Source: Asterella californica (Eukaryota; Streptophyta; Marchantiopsida; Marchantiales; Aytoniaceae). Taken from it: 64,000 bases of DNA. Below are positions 10,131 through 21,466 of this stretch, piece after piece (position 1 is the first letter of the stretch; the number at the start of each line of letters is the position of its first letter). The notes under the pieces were generated by a model. It saw nothing but the letters and a program-made list of their open reading frames with translations, did no database searches and was not told the DNA's origin. The stretch lies in contig JAYKYS010000012.1 of NCBI GenBank assembly GCA_036924285.1, positions 13,268,001 through 13,332,000 on the forward strand, given 5' to 3'. Position numbers and translations under genes: made by a program.

Positions 10131-10999
10131 AGATGGATGGAGAAGGAAGAATTAATGTTTCTTTTAAAATTTAATTTACCTTTTCAACTGAACCTGATAG
10201 TAATATCACTTCACTTCCTTGCATATTAATTTCTTCTTGATTTCTTCTTGATGGAGGAGGGCAAATATGCAAGAGTTTAATTATTAACTAATCTTTTCAT
10301 TAGTAAGGGTTAGTTAATAAATTAAAATTTTAATAAAATATGCTCCGGTGGTAATCAGCATCCCAGCATATGTACTTTGGAGAGCGTTCTTTTTATGGTT
10401 TATGCATGGGATTCTTTCACTGCTTGGATCTCCAAGTTGTTTAACATTTAATATTTATAAAATATTGATTTTACTTGGTATAGAATTTTCACTTCACATT
10501 TATATCTTTTCCTGATAACAAGCAAAAGTTTCCGAACTTTACTTGCATGCGTTCGTTGTACTTAGCAGTTCCCTACAGGACAGCTGGATATTCCAGATGC
10601 TGAACTCCACAAGGTATTTTGATAGAACTGTGATATGGATACGGGCCGCGGTGAGTCTGGTCGGCACGTTTCGGGCACACGCGACAGCTTTGAGCAGAAT
10701 CCAACGTAGCCTGGCATCCTCGATCGAATGTCGATAGAGATAACTGGAATCAGCCACAAGCAACGCTCGGGGTTAACCGGTATCCTTTGTATTCTCAACA
10801 GGCTGGATTTCTGAAAAGTTGGGTTGAAATGATGTACAACCTGACTTTTTGCAAGTTAAAATTTTATATAACGTAAAATTACCTGTTAGAAGAACTGCGG
10901 AACCCAATAAATGATTAAAATAAACCGGTTCCAGTTCGCTGTCGTCGGATAATTTCCGGTTCCGTAAAACTTTTTACCGCGACGACCTGGCCGCAAGAC
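10131..10999. other. No gene recognised
   Basis: AT-rich to about 10520, then a GC-richer stretch with overlapping short frames on both strands. None has a recognisable motif. Confidence 0.4.
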
Positions 11000-11455
11000 G
11001 GAACACAGTTGCAGGAGTTAAAGCCAGCCAGGATAGCACCTATATTCTTTTAGAGGATTAATCGCAGACTGGGCAGATGCGCCTTTATCCAACGAAGTCA
11101 CTTTCAAAGACTGGGACTCTGGGAGTGAAAGGAACAACTGTCAACAACACACAGTAGCGTTGACTCTCGACATTCCGCACAAAGGCTGGAGAACAATGTT
11201 CGACGCAGTGTACTTAGAGTAGTTGTCAGCTGGAAATCCGAACTTCGGACTGTAGTTGTCACCTAGGACAGTCCGTACCCAGAGCATCCTTTCGGATGCT
11301 CTGGGTACGGAGAGCAATTCTTGGCTGGAATTGCCGTATTTCATTCTTGCATTGACTTGCAATTGGCGCCGATATATCAGCCAACGCCTTTATGGAGCAT
11401 GCGCAAGCTGCGTACCGAGCTCAGTTCTGCTTATGGCCGACATACGTACTCCGCG
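11000..11455 (+). promoter_or_regulatory. Orphan FTR1 5' flank without a gene
   Basis: This stretch matches the upstream DNA of FTR1 copy 5 (reverse complement of about 54360-54810, including CAGCCAGGATAGCACCTA) and of copies 1, 3 and 4 (AACAATGTTC.ACGC.GTGTAC, GAGCAATTCTTGGCTGGAAT, GCGCAAGCTGCGTACCGAGCTC). The match stops near 11452, before the TATA-like box and gene seen at the other loci. GAAGA/CTTCC-rich retroelement DNA follows. It marks a sixth FTR1 locus whose gene has been lost or moved, or a separately duplicated upstream piece. Confidence 0.8.
11273..11310. repeat. Perfect hairpin, 17-bp arms, 4-nt loop
   Basis: CCGTACCCAGAGCATCC (11273-11289) pairs exactly with 11294-11310. The equivalent place in the other FTR1 flanks has only one arm, so the other was created here by an inverted duplication of local sequence. 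Confidence 0.93.
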
Positions 11456-11456
11456 A

Positions 11457-11975
11457 CTAGATAGACACTTTGTCATCCCATACTGATTCCAAGAACTCTA
11501 CGTCCTGATCTCCCAAGTACCTTGTCTTTTGCGCTTTTCTCTTGGGAAAGAGGTGCAGAAACAACTTCGCCAGAAGTCGCTTCTTCGGCTCCCGGTAAGA
11601 CTCTATCTTCCAACCGTTCCTCCCCTGCCTGTCTTCCACGAAAAGGCAGGTGGTACTCCCAGGTACATGCCATGAACTCACAATCCGCGGCAAGATCTTC
11701 TTCTCGAACCAATATTCTCTGTTCTCAGATTCTGGCCTGTGGAAAGTCTTGCGCCACCAATCTTCAGTCCAGGAAGATGGTCTTCTTCGAGCTACTCCTG
11801 CCTTCGCAGGTACACGGTTACGAGGTGGCAACGCTGCCCACACCTCCTCCAGAAGTTCCTGATCTGCGAGGTTCCAATCCCACAGGAAGAAGTCGAGACC
11901 CAACTCCTTGAGGAAAGGAGTGGCCTCGGCCAATTCTGCCGCTGGTAACACCAAGCCTCGCGGATGCATCGTCAT
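11457..11975 (-). CDS. Unidentified 172-codon ORF, probably retroelement-associated
   Basis: An uninterrupted minus-strand frame opening with MTMHPRGLVLPAAELAEATP and rich in Trp, Glu and basic residues (FFLWDWNLADQELLEEVW; EDWWRKTFHRPE; a basic run near KKRLLAKLFLHLFPKRK). I do not recognise a family. It shares the strong GAAG/CTTCC composition of the neighbouring gypsy DNA and begins exactly where FTR1-flank homology ends. An ORF carried by the retroelement is the likeliest reading; no catalytic motif is seen. Confidence 0.35.
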   Translation of the reverse strand: MTMHPRGLVLPAAELAEATPFLKELGLDFFLWDWNLADQELLEEVWAALPPRNRVPAKAGVARRRPSSWTEDWWRKTFHRPESENREYWFEKKILPRIVSSWHVPGSTTCLFVEDRQGRNGWKIESYREPKKRLLAKLFLHLFPKRKAQKTRYLGDQDVEFLESVWDDKVSI

Positions 11976-13498
11976 GCTGGAAGATCTGTTGCACTAAGCC
12001 ACAAGCACTCACTATGAGCAGAAGGCTCAGTTCTTCCCAAGTGCCCACAGTCTAACTTCTACTTCTCAGAAGACGAAACTAATCTTCCAGAAGACAGCTA
12101 CTCCGTCTTCCGGGATTCTAACAGTACTTCCTAGATAGCTCTCGTCTTCCGAGCTATATCTAAACAATCCTACCTAAAGCAAGGCCTCGCATGGATCACC
12201 CAGAAGACAACCCACCTTGCATTACATCCTACTTCCTATCAGAAGATACAAGATTTGTGAAACATCAAGTGCACAACAAGTCTGGAAAGACACTCGGGAC
12301 AGCTTCCGATTCGATGTCTTTCTCGGAAGACCTCCCGAAGTCAGACTTCCCTTCACTGGTCTCACATGTCTTCGTCTTCCTACGCGTAATCTATCCTCAC
12401 AACAGACTCAAGACAATTGCACTCTGTTCTTCTGACTTCTCACCTCTCATACGCACTCAGAAGAAGCTTGCTGCTCGGTGGGAAGACATGACCCTCGACC
12501 ATTCTCTCTAGATTCTGCCAGCAAGTCTTCTCACGACTCTCTTCTAAGTTTGGGAAGAAGAAGGAATGGCTGCTATGGGTCGGACAGAAGAGACCCGAAA
12601 TGAACCCTCACGTCTTCTCGCTCATTTTGCCAGCCTTTCAGTCTTCTAGTCTCTTTAGGAAGATGTGGAGTTTGAGAAGCTTGGAAGACCGGGAGGCACA
12701 GGCCTAGTTCCCGACTTCCAACTTCTCGAAATAACAAAACAACTCACCACACCACTCAGGATTCGTACCAAGCCTCTCTTAACACAAAAGCAAAGCAAAT
12801 CCACTCTTGATACGAATTGTGTACAGTCGACTTCCGAAGACAGTCAAGTTCAAGAAGCGTCTTTCGAAGATGTTCCCATCTTCCGAAGTGTCTTCTGTTC
12901 GAGGTTTCGAGGGTAGGGAGGTAGTAGGGTAGGGAAATTGATGGCTGGGATCGTCAATTTGGGAACGAGGTGTAGGGAAGCTCGAATTGAACTTTGGGAA
13001 GAAGTAGGGAAATGTCTGACGGAAATTGGGCAGCGCTTCCGCACCCAATGTCACAACAGAAAGAATGGGGGTGGGGGTAATCGATCAGGCTGCCTGCACA
13101 CAACTAGGGAAGTGCGGGGAATCCCAGACAAGAACGAGAAGAAGTGGGAAAGGGAAAGAACGTGGGGAAGAACCTCTACAGTCTTCTTCTGCTTCCCGAG
13201 TTGCCTTCGACCTCTCGCGCGCTTCTGGCTCTAGTCCTAGCTCCAATGCGACTCCACACGACTGCACCTGCTGTCAATCTCCGGCCACGCCTCGATTCCA
13301 CCTTCGATTCTACTTGCTACTCTCCAATGTCAACTTCTCGGGAGCTCACAGAAAACGCCTTTGCTTTCTGCCTTCTGCGCTCTAGCAATTCGCTCTCACT
13401 CTTCGTCTAGCTGCCAATTGGTTCTCTCCTACCTCGATGTCTTCACTCGATTCCTCTCTCAAAGTTCACTTGCGAAGCTCACTCTTGCCAATCGATCT
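11976..13498. other. CTTCC/GAAGA-rich retroelement DNA, probable gypsy LTR interior
   Basis: Composition is dominated by CTTCC, GAAGA and GTCTTC words, like the gypsy LTR piece that follows at 13499. Many overlapping short frames occur on both strands, none with a motif. Read as part of a long gypsy LTR or leader. The exact LTR start was not found because no second full-length copy lies in the window. Confidence 0.45.
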
Positions 13499-13939
13499 TC
13501 TCAAGCGCGCTGTGCTGCGGGAAGTTAGAATGCGCTAATGCGCTTCCTGCGCATCTTCCCCGCAGATTAGGGGTTTCGACCCTAGGTGTCTTCTTCGACC
13601 TACCTACCACCTGTGTGCTACTCAGTAGGTACACCTACTGTTTTACCCGAAAACTCGTGGTCAGGCCTTCGCGGTCGCTGTCTTCCGGAAGACAAGTGTC
13701 TTCCGCCGTCTTCTCATCTTCCGCCGTCTTCTCGTCTTCCGAAGACGCGACTGAGAAGACGCTTCCCGGAAGACGGTCGTCTTCCGAAGAAGTCAACTTC
13801 TTATTAAAAAGCTCATAAGATCATCTTCTCTCTAAGGAAGTAGAAATCTTAAGTAACAACGCTTCTTCAGTTATACAAATAAGTTATTAATCTTAAAATT
13901 TTCAAAAATTTGTGAATCTTGTAATTTGTGGGCACCACA
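13499..13939 (+). mobile_element. Gypsy LTR 3' part (inverted copy at 63569-64000)
   Basis: About 440 bp matching the reverse complement of 63569-64000 nearly throughout, and both copies stop at the same point after GTGGGCACCACA, so this is a true element end. It contains a run of GTCTTCC/GGAAGAC palindromic words (13676-13800), a TTATTAAAAAG TATA-like stretch near 13801 and an AT-rich stretch. This fits promoter, R and U5 of an LTR. The sequences beyond the shared end differ (gag coding here, unrelated DNA at 63568). Confidence 0.7.
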
Positions 13940-14320
13940 TGGATGAGTAAAGTGTTGGACGATGAGTTAGTTATGGTCGCTTGGGCTACTCTGAAGACAG
14001 TTTTTTTGAAGAGGTTCAGAGGAGTGGGGACCGGATGAGCCTCATAGAACTTCAGAGGCTCGAACGGAAGAAGAAAGAGACACCACGGGATTACACCCAG
14101 AGGTTTGAAGACCTCTTGGATCACATCCCTCAGAACCAAGGAAGACCCGGTTATTGTGCTCAGCAAGTCGTGGACTGGTACTCGGGAGAATTGTCTCAGG
14201 ATATGGAGTTGTACTGTAGAAGAGGAGGAGGTGATGATTTAGTAGAAGTACAAAAGCATGCAGAGCAGTATGAAACCTCGAGCATCACTCAGAATATGAC
14301 GAAACACAGAAACTGATGAC
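13940..14320 (+). pseudogene. gag: Gypsy gag (capsid region), 5'-truncated
   Basis: Frames spell a capsid-type gag: WATL...KRFRG, LIELQRLERKKKETPRDYTQ, FEDLLDHIP and QQVVDWYSGEL. This corresponds to the retrotransposon gag domain that shapes the virus-like particle. A single frameshift separates the start from the 111-codon frame at 13981. The equivalent N-terminal gag segment lies on the minus strand at about 19340-19620, so this copy starts in mid-gene, directly after the LTR end. Not functional as read. Confidence 0.75.
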
Positions 14321-14431
14321 AGTGCTTCGGAAGCATCCTCTATTTCTGAAGAGTCTACTGTCGAAAGTTCAGAATCTGAATCTGAACAAAAGAAGAAGAC
14401 ACGAAAGAAGAAGAAGGAGAAGGCATGATCC

Positions 14432-15098
14432 ATGGAAGAAGTTGTACAAAAGACTGCTCAGACTCAGATCATTCAATCTGCACCTGATCCTCGGATCAAT
14501 GAAGTGCTGAAGCATTTTGCCGACCTGAAAGTTCATCTTCTGAACCAGAAGGACAAGCGGAAGCAACCCATGGCTTCTCGGCCAAACATTTGGTGCAACC
14601 TTTGTAACTATTCCGGACACACCAGAGATCAATGTACGCAAGACCAAGCTGTTAATTGGGTAGGTTGAGAAAAACGACGATGAGAGATATCTACACGATC
14701 CTAGTGACGAATCTTGCTATAAGATCGAGACGATACATCCATTCATCCCTACGCCTCCTGCTCAATATAATCGTTATACACCTAGAGACAGGGCTAGTAA
14801 TGTACAGACCAGGACATCTTGGCAACCTTCTGCATCACAACAACCTCTAAACCCTCTTCCTAGAGCATGTAACAATTGTGGAGAGACAACACATTTGTGG
14901 GCCACTTGTCCTCATCCGAGAAGACAGATTGGGCAACTGCTCTTGTGTGGGAATTGTAAGGAAGTAGGACATTTCACAAGAAATTGTCTTCAGACCCTAC
15001 GTCCACGACAAATGATTAGATTTGTAGATACCAGACCTCTTGCAGAAGCCGCATCAGCTTCTAAACTCGAGCTAGCAGTGGTAGAGCACTCACTGTAG
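14432..15098 (+). pseudogene. gag: Gypsy gag nucleocapsid with three CCHC knuckles
   Basis: Three zinc knuckles of the C-x2-C-x4-H-x4-C type are visible: CNLCNYSGHTRDQC (about 14605-14645), CNNCGETTHLWATC (about 14872-14913) and CGNCKEVGHFTRNC (about 14945-14987). They sit in frames broken by stops. In this family they bind the element's RNA during packaging. Follows the capsid part and precedes the protease in the expected gag-pol order. Confidence 0.85.
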
Positions 15099-15849
15099 AA
15101 GAAGAAGATCCTGGGGATTGCACGAATTATCTACATATAGAGGAGGACGAACTAGACCCAGGGAAGCACAAAGGAAAGAAACCTCAGTTGCAGAAGACGA
15201 CTACAGCTCAGAAGACAAAGCCACTTGAGGAAGCATCAGCTTTTCTTTTGACGGATGGCACTGTGTGGAGCCCTTGCCCGGATTCAGACAACTGACCTCT
15301 AGAAGAAGTCCTGGATGAAGCAGTATTCAAGATGACTACCAGAAGCAAGGGAAGTCAGAATCTCGTCAGAAGGAGATCAAGAAGAAGAAGCATCATAAGG
15401 AGAGGTCACCCTCCCTTGAGCGGTCTTCTTCTCCTGCTTACGATAGAGAAGATCCGGAGTACTTTGCTCCTAACACTAGACAAGAAGAGATTCGGAGCCT
15501 TGAAGCGATCGTGCAAGAAGAGCTGGAGAAGCGACGGAAGATAGTACAGCAGCTTCCTCCATCGACCACGACAGCCCCCGTCTCACAAGAATAGCTTCCA
15601 GTCGAGAGAGGACACCATTCGTGTCTTCCACCCAAGGAACCAGCTCCTACATCTTCTCTGTTGGAAACACTAGTCACTCTCCTGAAGCAATCCCCTTATG
15701 ACTTCTTATGAGATTTGTGGAATCAGAATGCGGATGTAACCTTCCAACATCTTTTGGATGACAATGCTTGTTACAGAAAGCTGTTACAATCTATCCTTCG
15801 AGGATCGAAGAAGAAGAGGACAGCGAAACTTCCACAAAGTACCTAGATC
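15099..15849 (+). pseudogene. Gypsy gag-pro linker, degraded
   Basis: Continuation of the same element between the zinc knuckles and the protease. Frames are Lys/Glu/Ser-rich, interrupted by stops, and without domain motifs. Composition is again GAAGA-rich. Confidence 0.5.
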
Positions 15850-16290
15850 TTGAGGATAGAGCATGAGGACTTGGGAGCCCCAGAACTTGATATGGAGATC
15901 CATGGCTGTCTTCTGAAGAAAGTACCCATTGATTCCAGCTCTGAAGTTAACATCATGACTGAAGAAACTACGCATGCCCTAGGCTCCATTGAGTTCCAGC
16001 CTACTCCGAGAATCCTCAGAATGACGGATCAGACCAGAAGACGACCTTTGGGACAACTGAAAGATGTTTTGACAGTAATTGAAGGAGTATCTTTTTATCT
16101 CACTTACGTCATTTTGCGACTTGTAGCTAAGGTGGGATATCAAGTTTTTGATATGAAGATCTTGGCTGTATGCTGCAAATGTAAATACCGATTGGAGAAG
16201 ACATCGTTTGAGGTTTCTCAATCCTACACTCAATTCGAACGAGAAGATCAAAGTCTCACTCTCTTGGATGAAGATTGGACATCAAGGTGA
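15850..16290 (+). pseudogene. pro: Gypsy aspartic protease, active site altered
   Basis: The segment KKVPIDSSSEVNIMTEETT corresponds to the retropepsin active site, where the family normally has D-S/T-G; here it reads D-S-S, so the catalytic Gly is lost. The downstream YLTYVILRL.AKVGYQV part fits the flap and C-terminal strands before a frameshift. The protease would cut the gag-pol polyprotein. Not functional as read. Confidence 0.7.
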
Positions 16291-16714
16291 AACTCCCTCT
16301 ACGACCGAAGGATACACGTCAAAAGACTCAACTGCGTCTTTTGACATTGATGGAAGATATGATGAGTTTGTGATGAATAACTTGTGTACTACAGAAGCAT
16401 TAGAAATAGCAGAAGAAGTGATCTATGGATACATTGAGTGCTACGAAATTGAGGAAGAAGAGCTTCTAGAAGACGAAAGTACTGTCTTCTCTTCAGAAGA
16501 CCAGTTAGCTGATCTTCCAAAAGACGAATCTGAACTGGAAGAAGCTCCCAAACCGAAATATTTTGGTGCCAGTGAGTACAGTCACACTGAAGGAATGGTG
16601 AACCCTGATGATTTTCAAGAAATGGAGGTTGCTCCTGAGAAGAAGCTGAAGCTTTCCAAGATGATCGAGGATCAGCAGCTGGAAGACTTTAGGGAACTTT
16701 TGACAGAGTTCTAA
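16208..16714 (+). pseudogene. Gypsy pro-RT linker, acidic
   Basis: A 168-codon frame, strongly acidic (EIEEEELLEDE and similar), ending at TAA in LTEF*DVFAW. The DVFAW motif normally opens the gypsy RT region, so the stop is internal to pol. This frame continues directly into the reverse-transcriptase part. Confidence 0.7.
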
Positions 16715-17717
16715 GACGTCTTCGCTTGGATCATAGAAGACATGAAGGGCATATTTCGAGAACTGGGAGAGCATCGCATTGACTTGTTGGAAGGCATTGT
16801 TCCTACACGGCAAAGATAGTATCGGCTCAACCCCAAGTACTCATTTCTAGTGAAGGATCAGACCGATCAGTACTTGAAGGCAGGTGTCATCTTTCTAGTA
16901 CTTAGCAGTGAGTGGGTAGCTACTATTGTCACCGTGCCGAAAAAGCAAACAGGTAAGATCCGAGTGTGTCAGGACTTCCGGAAGCTGAACTTGACCATGA
17001 AGAAGGATCATCATCCTTTATCTTTCACCGATTTTGTGTTAGACCAGATAGCAGGACATGAGTTCTACAGCTTCTTGGATGGGTATTCTGAGTACAACCA
17101 AGTTTCAATCAGAGAGGAAGACAAGTCGAAAATCACTTTTACTACTGATTGGGGCACGTATGCGTACAACCAAATGTCGTTTGGTTTATGCAACGCACTC
17201 GTCACATTCCAGAGACTGATGATTATCATCTTCAAGGAATATCTTCGTATTTTCATGGAGATCTTCTTGGATGATTTTTGTGTGTTTGGATCGAAAGAAG
17301 ATCATATGATATTTCTGAGAAAGTGTAGAGAGCATCGTTTGGCTCTTCATCCTGAGAAGTGCTTCTTTGGTATGTCAGAAGGAATTTTGCTAGGACATAG
17401 GATTTCTAGAAGAGGCATAGAAGTCGATTGTGCTAAGGTGGAAGTTATCATGAAACTTCACCCACCTGCTAACTTGACTCAATTGAGAAGCTTCCTAGGC
17501 AACGTGGGATACCACAAGAGGTTTATTGATATGTATGCAGAGATAGCAAGAAGACTTATCAAGTTGCTGAAGAAGGACGAACCTTACGTCTGGTCTTCTG
17601 AGCAACAGGAAGCGTTCGAGGAGATGAAAAGACTTCTGTCAGAATCTCTTGTCCTAAGGCCAATTGATTGAGAAAGGGTCTTCCACATTTATGTGGATGT
17701 TTCTTCTTTTGTCATTT
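16715..17717 (+). pseudogene. pol: Gypsy reverse transcriptase, cut at RNase H start
   Basis: A near-complete RT domain: DVFAW, RQRYRLNPKY with a stop, VPKKQTGKIRVCQDFRKLN, FYSFLDGYSEYNQV, FGLCNALVTFQRLM, and the catalytic box IFLDDFCVFG with both Asp residues. Next come HPEKCFFG, LGHRISRRGIEVD and the connection region ending FHIYVDVSSF, the first strand of RNase H. At about 17718 coding stops and minus-strand LTR DNA begins. This element was therefore interrupted by, or recombined with, another gypsy. Copies RNA into cDNA in intact relatives. Confidence 0.88.
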
Positions 17718-18212
17718 TCATGCGCATACACATTGCTACACAACATACATCGCTATCAGAGATACACCACACATACACATAGAACACGGACGATCTCATA
17801 TGCATCCACAAGTGTACCACAATAATCTAAGCAGAGAAATTACCATCTCCAACACTGCAACAAAGATTACTCACAAACGGTCAAGCCAAACCCAAGCTAT
17901 GCTCGAAGAGATCCGGGTTACACTCAACTAGACTATCCACCATAGCCTAGAGCTTGAATGCTCAACTTGAAGACAAGCCCTACCTACGAAGTATACCTCT
18001 AGTGGGCTCTCCCACCAACTCGTCCTAATGGCACTAACGGCCTTATCAGGATTCGTCACTACGCACTCGGTCAACCTAGCCGAGGTGCTCAAACTGACGT
18101 GACAGCTTTCGTGCGCATACATATCACTACACAACATACATCGCTGTCAGAGATACACCACACATACACATAAAACACAAACGATCTCATACACATCCAC
18201 AAGTGTACCACA
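17718..18212 (-). mobile_element. Two joined gypsy LTR copies, second one truncated
   Basis: On the minus strand an LTR begins TGTGGTACACTTGTGGATG at 18212 and runs to about 17822, directly preceded by a purine tract (GGGGGGCAAT at about 18213-18222). A second copy of the same start (17821 down to 17718) follows head to tail, giving a ~105-bp direct repeat. The 3' half also occurs in opposite orientation at 21467-21767. The order integrase - purine tract - LTR fits the 3' end of the minus-strand element at 18365-19340. Confidence 0.75.
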
Positions 18213-18364
18213 ATTGCCCCCCTAACTGACGGTTAGGTCCCTCTAACTCCAGATAGCTCCATATCCCAACTACGTGATATACAGCTTCATGGGTGCAAGG
18301 ATCAGGAGGCCGGGTGCTACATCGTCCCATCGTTAGTCGCTTGTCTGCAATCCATACCACGCAA

Positions 18365-19340
18365 AGATCTAATCGGCTATCTTTGCTATATACATCGAGG
18401 ACAAACTCACCGTCTAGTAGGAACGAAACTGAGAGATGAAGTCACACATGGCATGAGCCAACCTCTAGAACAACCATCACACACCAACATACGAGTTGCT
18501 CCACTAGCAGACCCACATAACATACACCTCAAGCCCGCTCGTACAACTGCTAAGTTTCGATCAACGGTACCATCGATGTTGAGAAGATGACATGACATGC
18601 AATTACGCACATGGTCCTTCCAAACAACACCATCACGGTCCTCTAACATGAGTACTCCAGAAGGTAATACTTCACGCACTCGTAAAATAGTGCACCTTGC
18701 GGTCACGTCCAACGTCGCCAGTGCAGTCTGTTGTACATAGATATAATCGTCAGGATGAAACCTGCGAATCGATGACCGATAACCTCCTCCTCGAATAGTC
18801 GCATATCGCAACATGTCTCTATGTTGAGCAATCGTTAGGTTCTGAAAAGCTATAGACATAACTCTCCAAAATGTCTCTGCTCGTTGAGAACATGCATTCA
18901 CTCACATATCTGGGTCATCAAGGTTCAACACCTCAGCAGAATCACGATGAATGGCCGAAGGTAGATTTGGATCTCGACCATACAATAGGAAATACGGTGA
19001 GAAAGAAATCGACAAGCGGCTAAAACGATAACCCATAGCCAACCATGGTAACTGCACATCTCAGTCTCCCAAGTGGCTCTTCTGCAAGCCATACTTGCGC
19101 AATCCTCTCTTCACTGTCTGAACTACCCTCTCTGCCAAACCATCCGTCTCAGGATGATCTCGAGATGTAGTCCGATGATCAATCAGCGCCTGATCACACA
19201 AGGCCTGAAACTCACCAAGGAACTCTGTATCTTGATCTGTCAGCACTTCAGCTGGTGTTCCAAAACGACTCAGCACTCGATCGAGGAACGCATACGCCGT
19301 CCTTTCTCTCACCTTGTCTGGTAATGCCACCAACTCAATC
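18365..19340 (-). pseudogene. pol: Gypsy integrase with C-terminal PHD-type zinc finger
   Basis: The upstream part is a gypsy integrase core: RFGTPAEVLTDQDTEF, DHRTTSRDHPETDGLAERVV, then LPWLAMGYRFSR, SPYFLLYGRDP with a few stops. It continues through FHPDDYIYVQQ and LPSGVLMLEDRDG, the usual C-terminal GPY-like part. It ends in a Cys-rich module at 18392-18526: RCMLCGS, MLVCDGCSRGW, PC, FVPTRR and VCPRC. That spacing is the Cys4-His-Cys3 pattern of PHD fingers, with the His replaced by Leu and the usual Trp before the last pair read as TGA. PHD fingers bind histone H3 tails, so it may guide insertion as chromodomains do in chromoviruses (inference). The element is truncated upstream at 19340. 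Confidence 0.85.
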
Positions 19341-19625
19341 CACTCCTCTGAACCTCTTCATAAAAGCTGCCTTCAGAGTAGCCCAAGCGGCCATAACTTA
19401 CTCATTATCCAACGCTTTACTCATCCATTTCCTTCCCTTCCTTATGATCAAACTAGGAAATACACGGAGTCTGTCGGTATCAGTGTCTTCTTTGTTGGAT
19501 CAAGAGATGGTCTTGAACATCGTGATGAAGTCATCAACGTCAGCATCATCGTCATACGGATGATACTTCTGTCGAGTGTGGAAGCCATGTTCCTCTGGTC
19601 GGAGGCATCCACCTGAGTGTCGAGA
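19340..19625 (-). pseudogene. gag: Gypsy gag N-terminal fragment
   Basis: On the minus strand the frame RKWMSKALDNE...AAWATLKAAFMKRFRGVD matches the beginning of the plus-strand gag at 13940-14036, with a further ~190 bp upstream (reading MASTLDRSI...). It belongs to the same gypsy family as the element at 13499-17717 but in opposite orientation. It is cut at 19340 where the integrase fragment begins. Confidence 0.75.
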
Positions 19626-21466
19626 AGAGAGTCCCTCTTCTTCTAATACTAGATCTGGTAGGCTCGAGGTCTGAACAACCTGTCACAAGTTCGCAACGTC
19701 TCTCTCTCCTGCTTCATGTTGCACTTACTGCAGTCTTCCAAGATCGAGTCTTCCAAGAAGCTCTAGAAGCGGAGAAGCGGCTTCTTCCTCTTTCCCCCTT
19801 ATGTATCTCATCAGCTTCTGGCTGCGGTTCTTATCTTCTAACAAGATAGAGTTCCACAACACACTTAAATACACTCCAAGTTAGTCCCATATGCAACTAA
19901 CTACTAGAACACAGATCTAGGAAGCTTAGAACAGTCGTTACTAAGATGAAATCTCCGGCAGCGGCATCAAAAATACGAGTGCTACTATGTGTATTGTCTC
20001 AAGATTTCTCCTTTAGTCCATTATAGCATAAAAGGTATCGTTCTTACAGAGGATTTGCACAAGTATCGCTGCTCTAAGTTCTAAGATCTATTCAAACGCA
20101 CAAACACACTAGTTTTATCTAGAAATCTCATCTTCTCTCAAAACCACACGACTTCTAGACCCTTCAGAAGCTGCTCTAGACCTAAACAACAACCTAAAAA
20201 TCACACAAATATCTGCTAGGAAGCTCGGAAGACGCTTCCTGCTTCCGGGTCACGGCTTTCAATCTTCCCACGACAGTCTCACCGAAGCAATTCTCGGCTT
20301 CTGGGGGTTCAATTTGCTTCTCACCTCCAGAAGATTGCTTCTGCTTCGTAGATACCAAATTTAACAATGTCTGTCATGCATTGCTTTTCCAGTTTCCAAC
20401 GGGGTTAGATCAATCATAGGGTGTGTGTCCCCTGTAGTCTTTCCAAGCTTCTACCTACGAAAACAGTCTTCCTGCAGCACTACAATGACATTCACCTCCA
20501 CGGAAGCTCAATAGAAGTCTCAGAAGCTCACTAGAAGAAGGTGGGAAGATGAAAAGATGAGAGAAGATGGGGAAGAAGAGAAAATCCAAACAAGAGGAAA
20601 CAAGATGAAAATGAGAAATTAAGACTCCGACAGGCTTCTAGTCCGGATCCTGACTAACAAGCCATCCCGGCTTGTAGTAATTTGGGGAAGAAGACCACAA
20701 ATTGACTTACAGTAACACAGTCTTCCACTCGAGGATGTCGTCTTCTGTTGTGGGAAGAAGTCTTCTTTGTTCTTCTGTCGTCGCTTCGACTACTCTGTCG
20801 TCTAGGATCGCTTTCTCATAGGACTTTCCGTACGCGGATCCGAAGTGCTCCATTGGATGAGACAAGCTTCTCGACTCTGCACAGCTTCTAACAATCACCG
20901 CCACTCAAGAAGAAGGCTTTTCATGCACAATTGGGTGTGAATTCGAAGAAACTCATTACCTAGAAGACATAGACAAAGCTTATGCACTCAATCTGAAATC
21001 AATTCTTCGAGAAGAAGGTACATTGGTTTCGGGAAGCTCATTCTCTCCACTTCCTGTTCCTACCCCTCGACACACTAGCTCAGAAACAAGACTACACGAT
21101 GATGACGTTCCTTGCTCTAGGCTGTTCACTATCTCTATCTACATCTTCGATCCACTGCTGGAAAGGAAAGTGCAGACCCTTCTGGTGTAATCCAATTCTA
21201 TTCATATGTCTCTAGCAATCGGACGTAGTCTATGTACTGTGCGAAGATGTGTAACCATATGTGTGTCAATCTGCACATGTGTCTCTCACATGTGTGTCAA
21301 ATCCTACTATGCGTTTGTCTTTATGCATCTGCCTTGCGTCGCAGGGGAGAGATTCCTCTCCAATCCCCAACTTGCAATAAGAAGAGATGGCGCGCTGTCA
21401 GAAGGCCACCATCTCACATGCAGTTGGCTCCTTGCTCTACTTGAAAACTTACTTTCTACTCCTACC
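19626..21466 (-). other. Gypsy leader/LTR-like DNA and an unidentified 65-codon frame
   Basis: GAAGC/CTTCC-rich DNA continuing the minus-strand gag fragment upstream, as expected of a leader and LTR. A minus frame at 20707-20904 (opening MAVIVRSCAESRSLSHPMEH) has no recognisable motif. No LTR boundary could be fixed. Confidence 0.4.

Noticed and set aside
12191..13410. Cluster of overlapping ORFs at 12.2-13.4 kb
   Set aside because: All six frames are open by chance in CTTCC/GAAGA-biased retroelement DNA; no motif.
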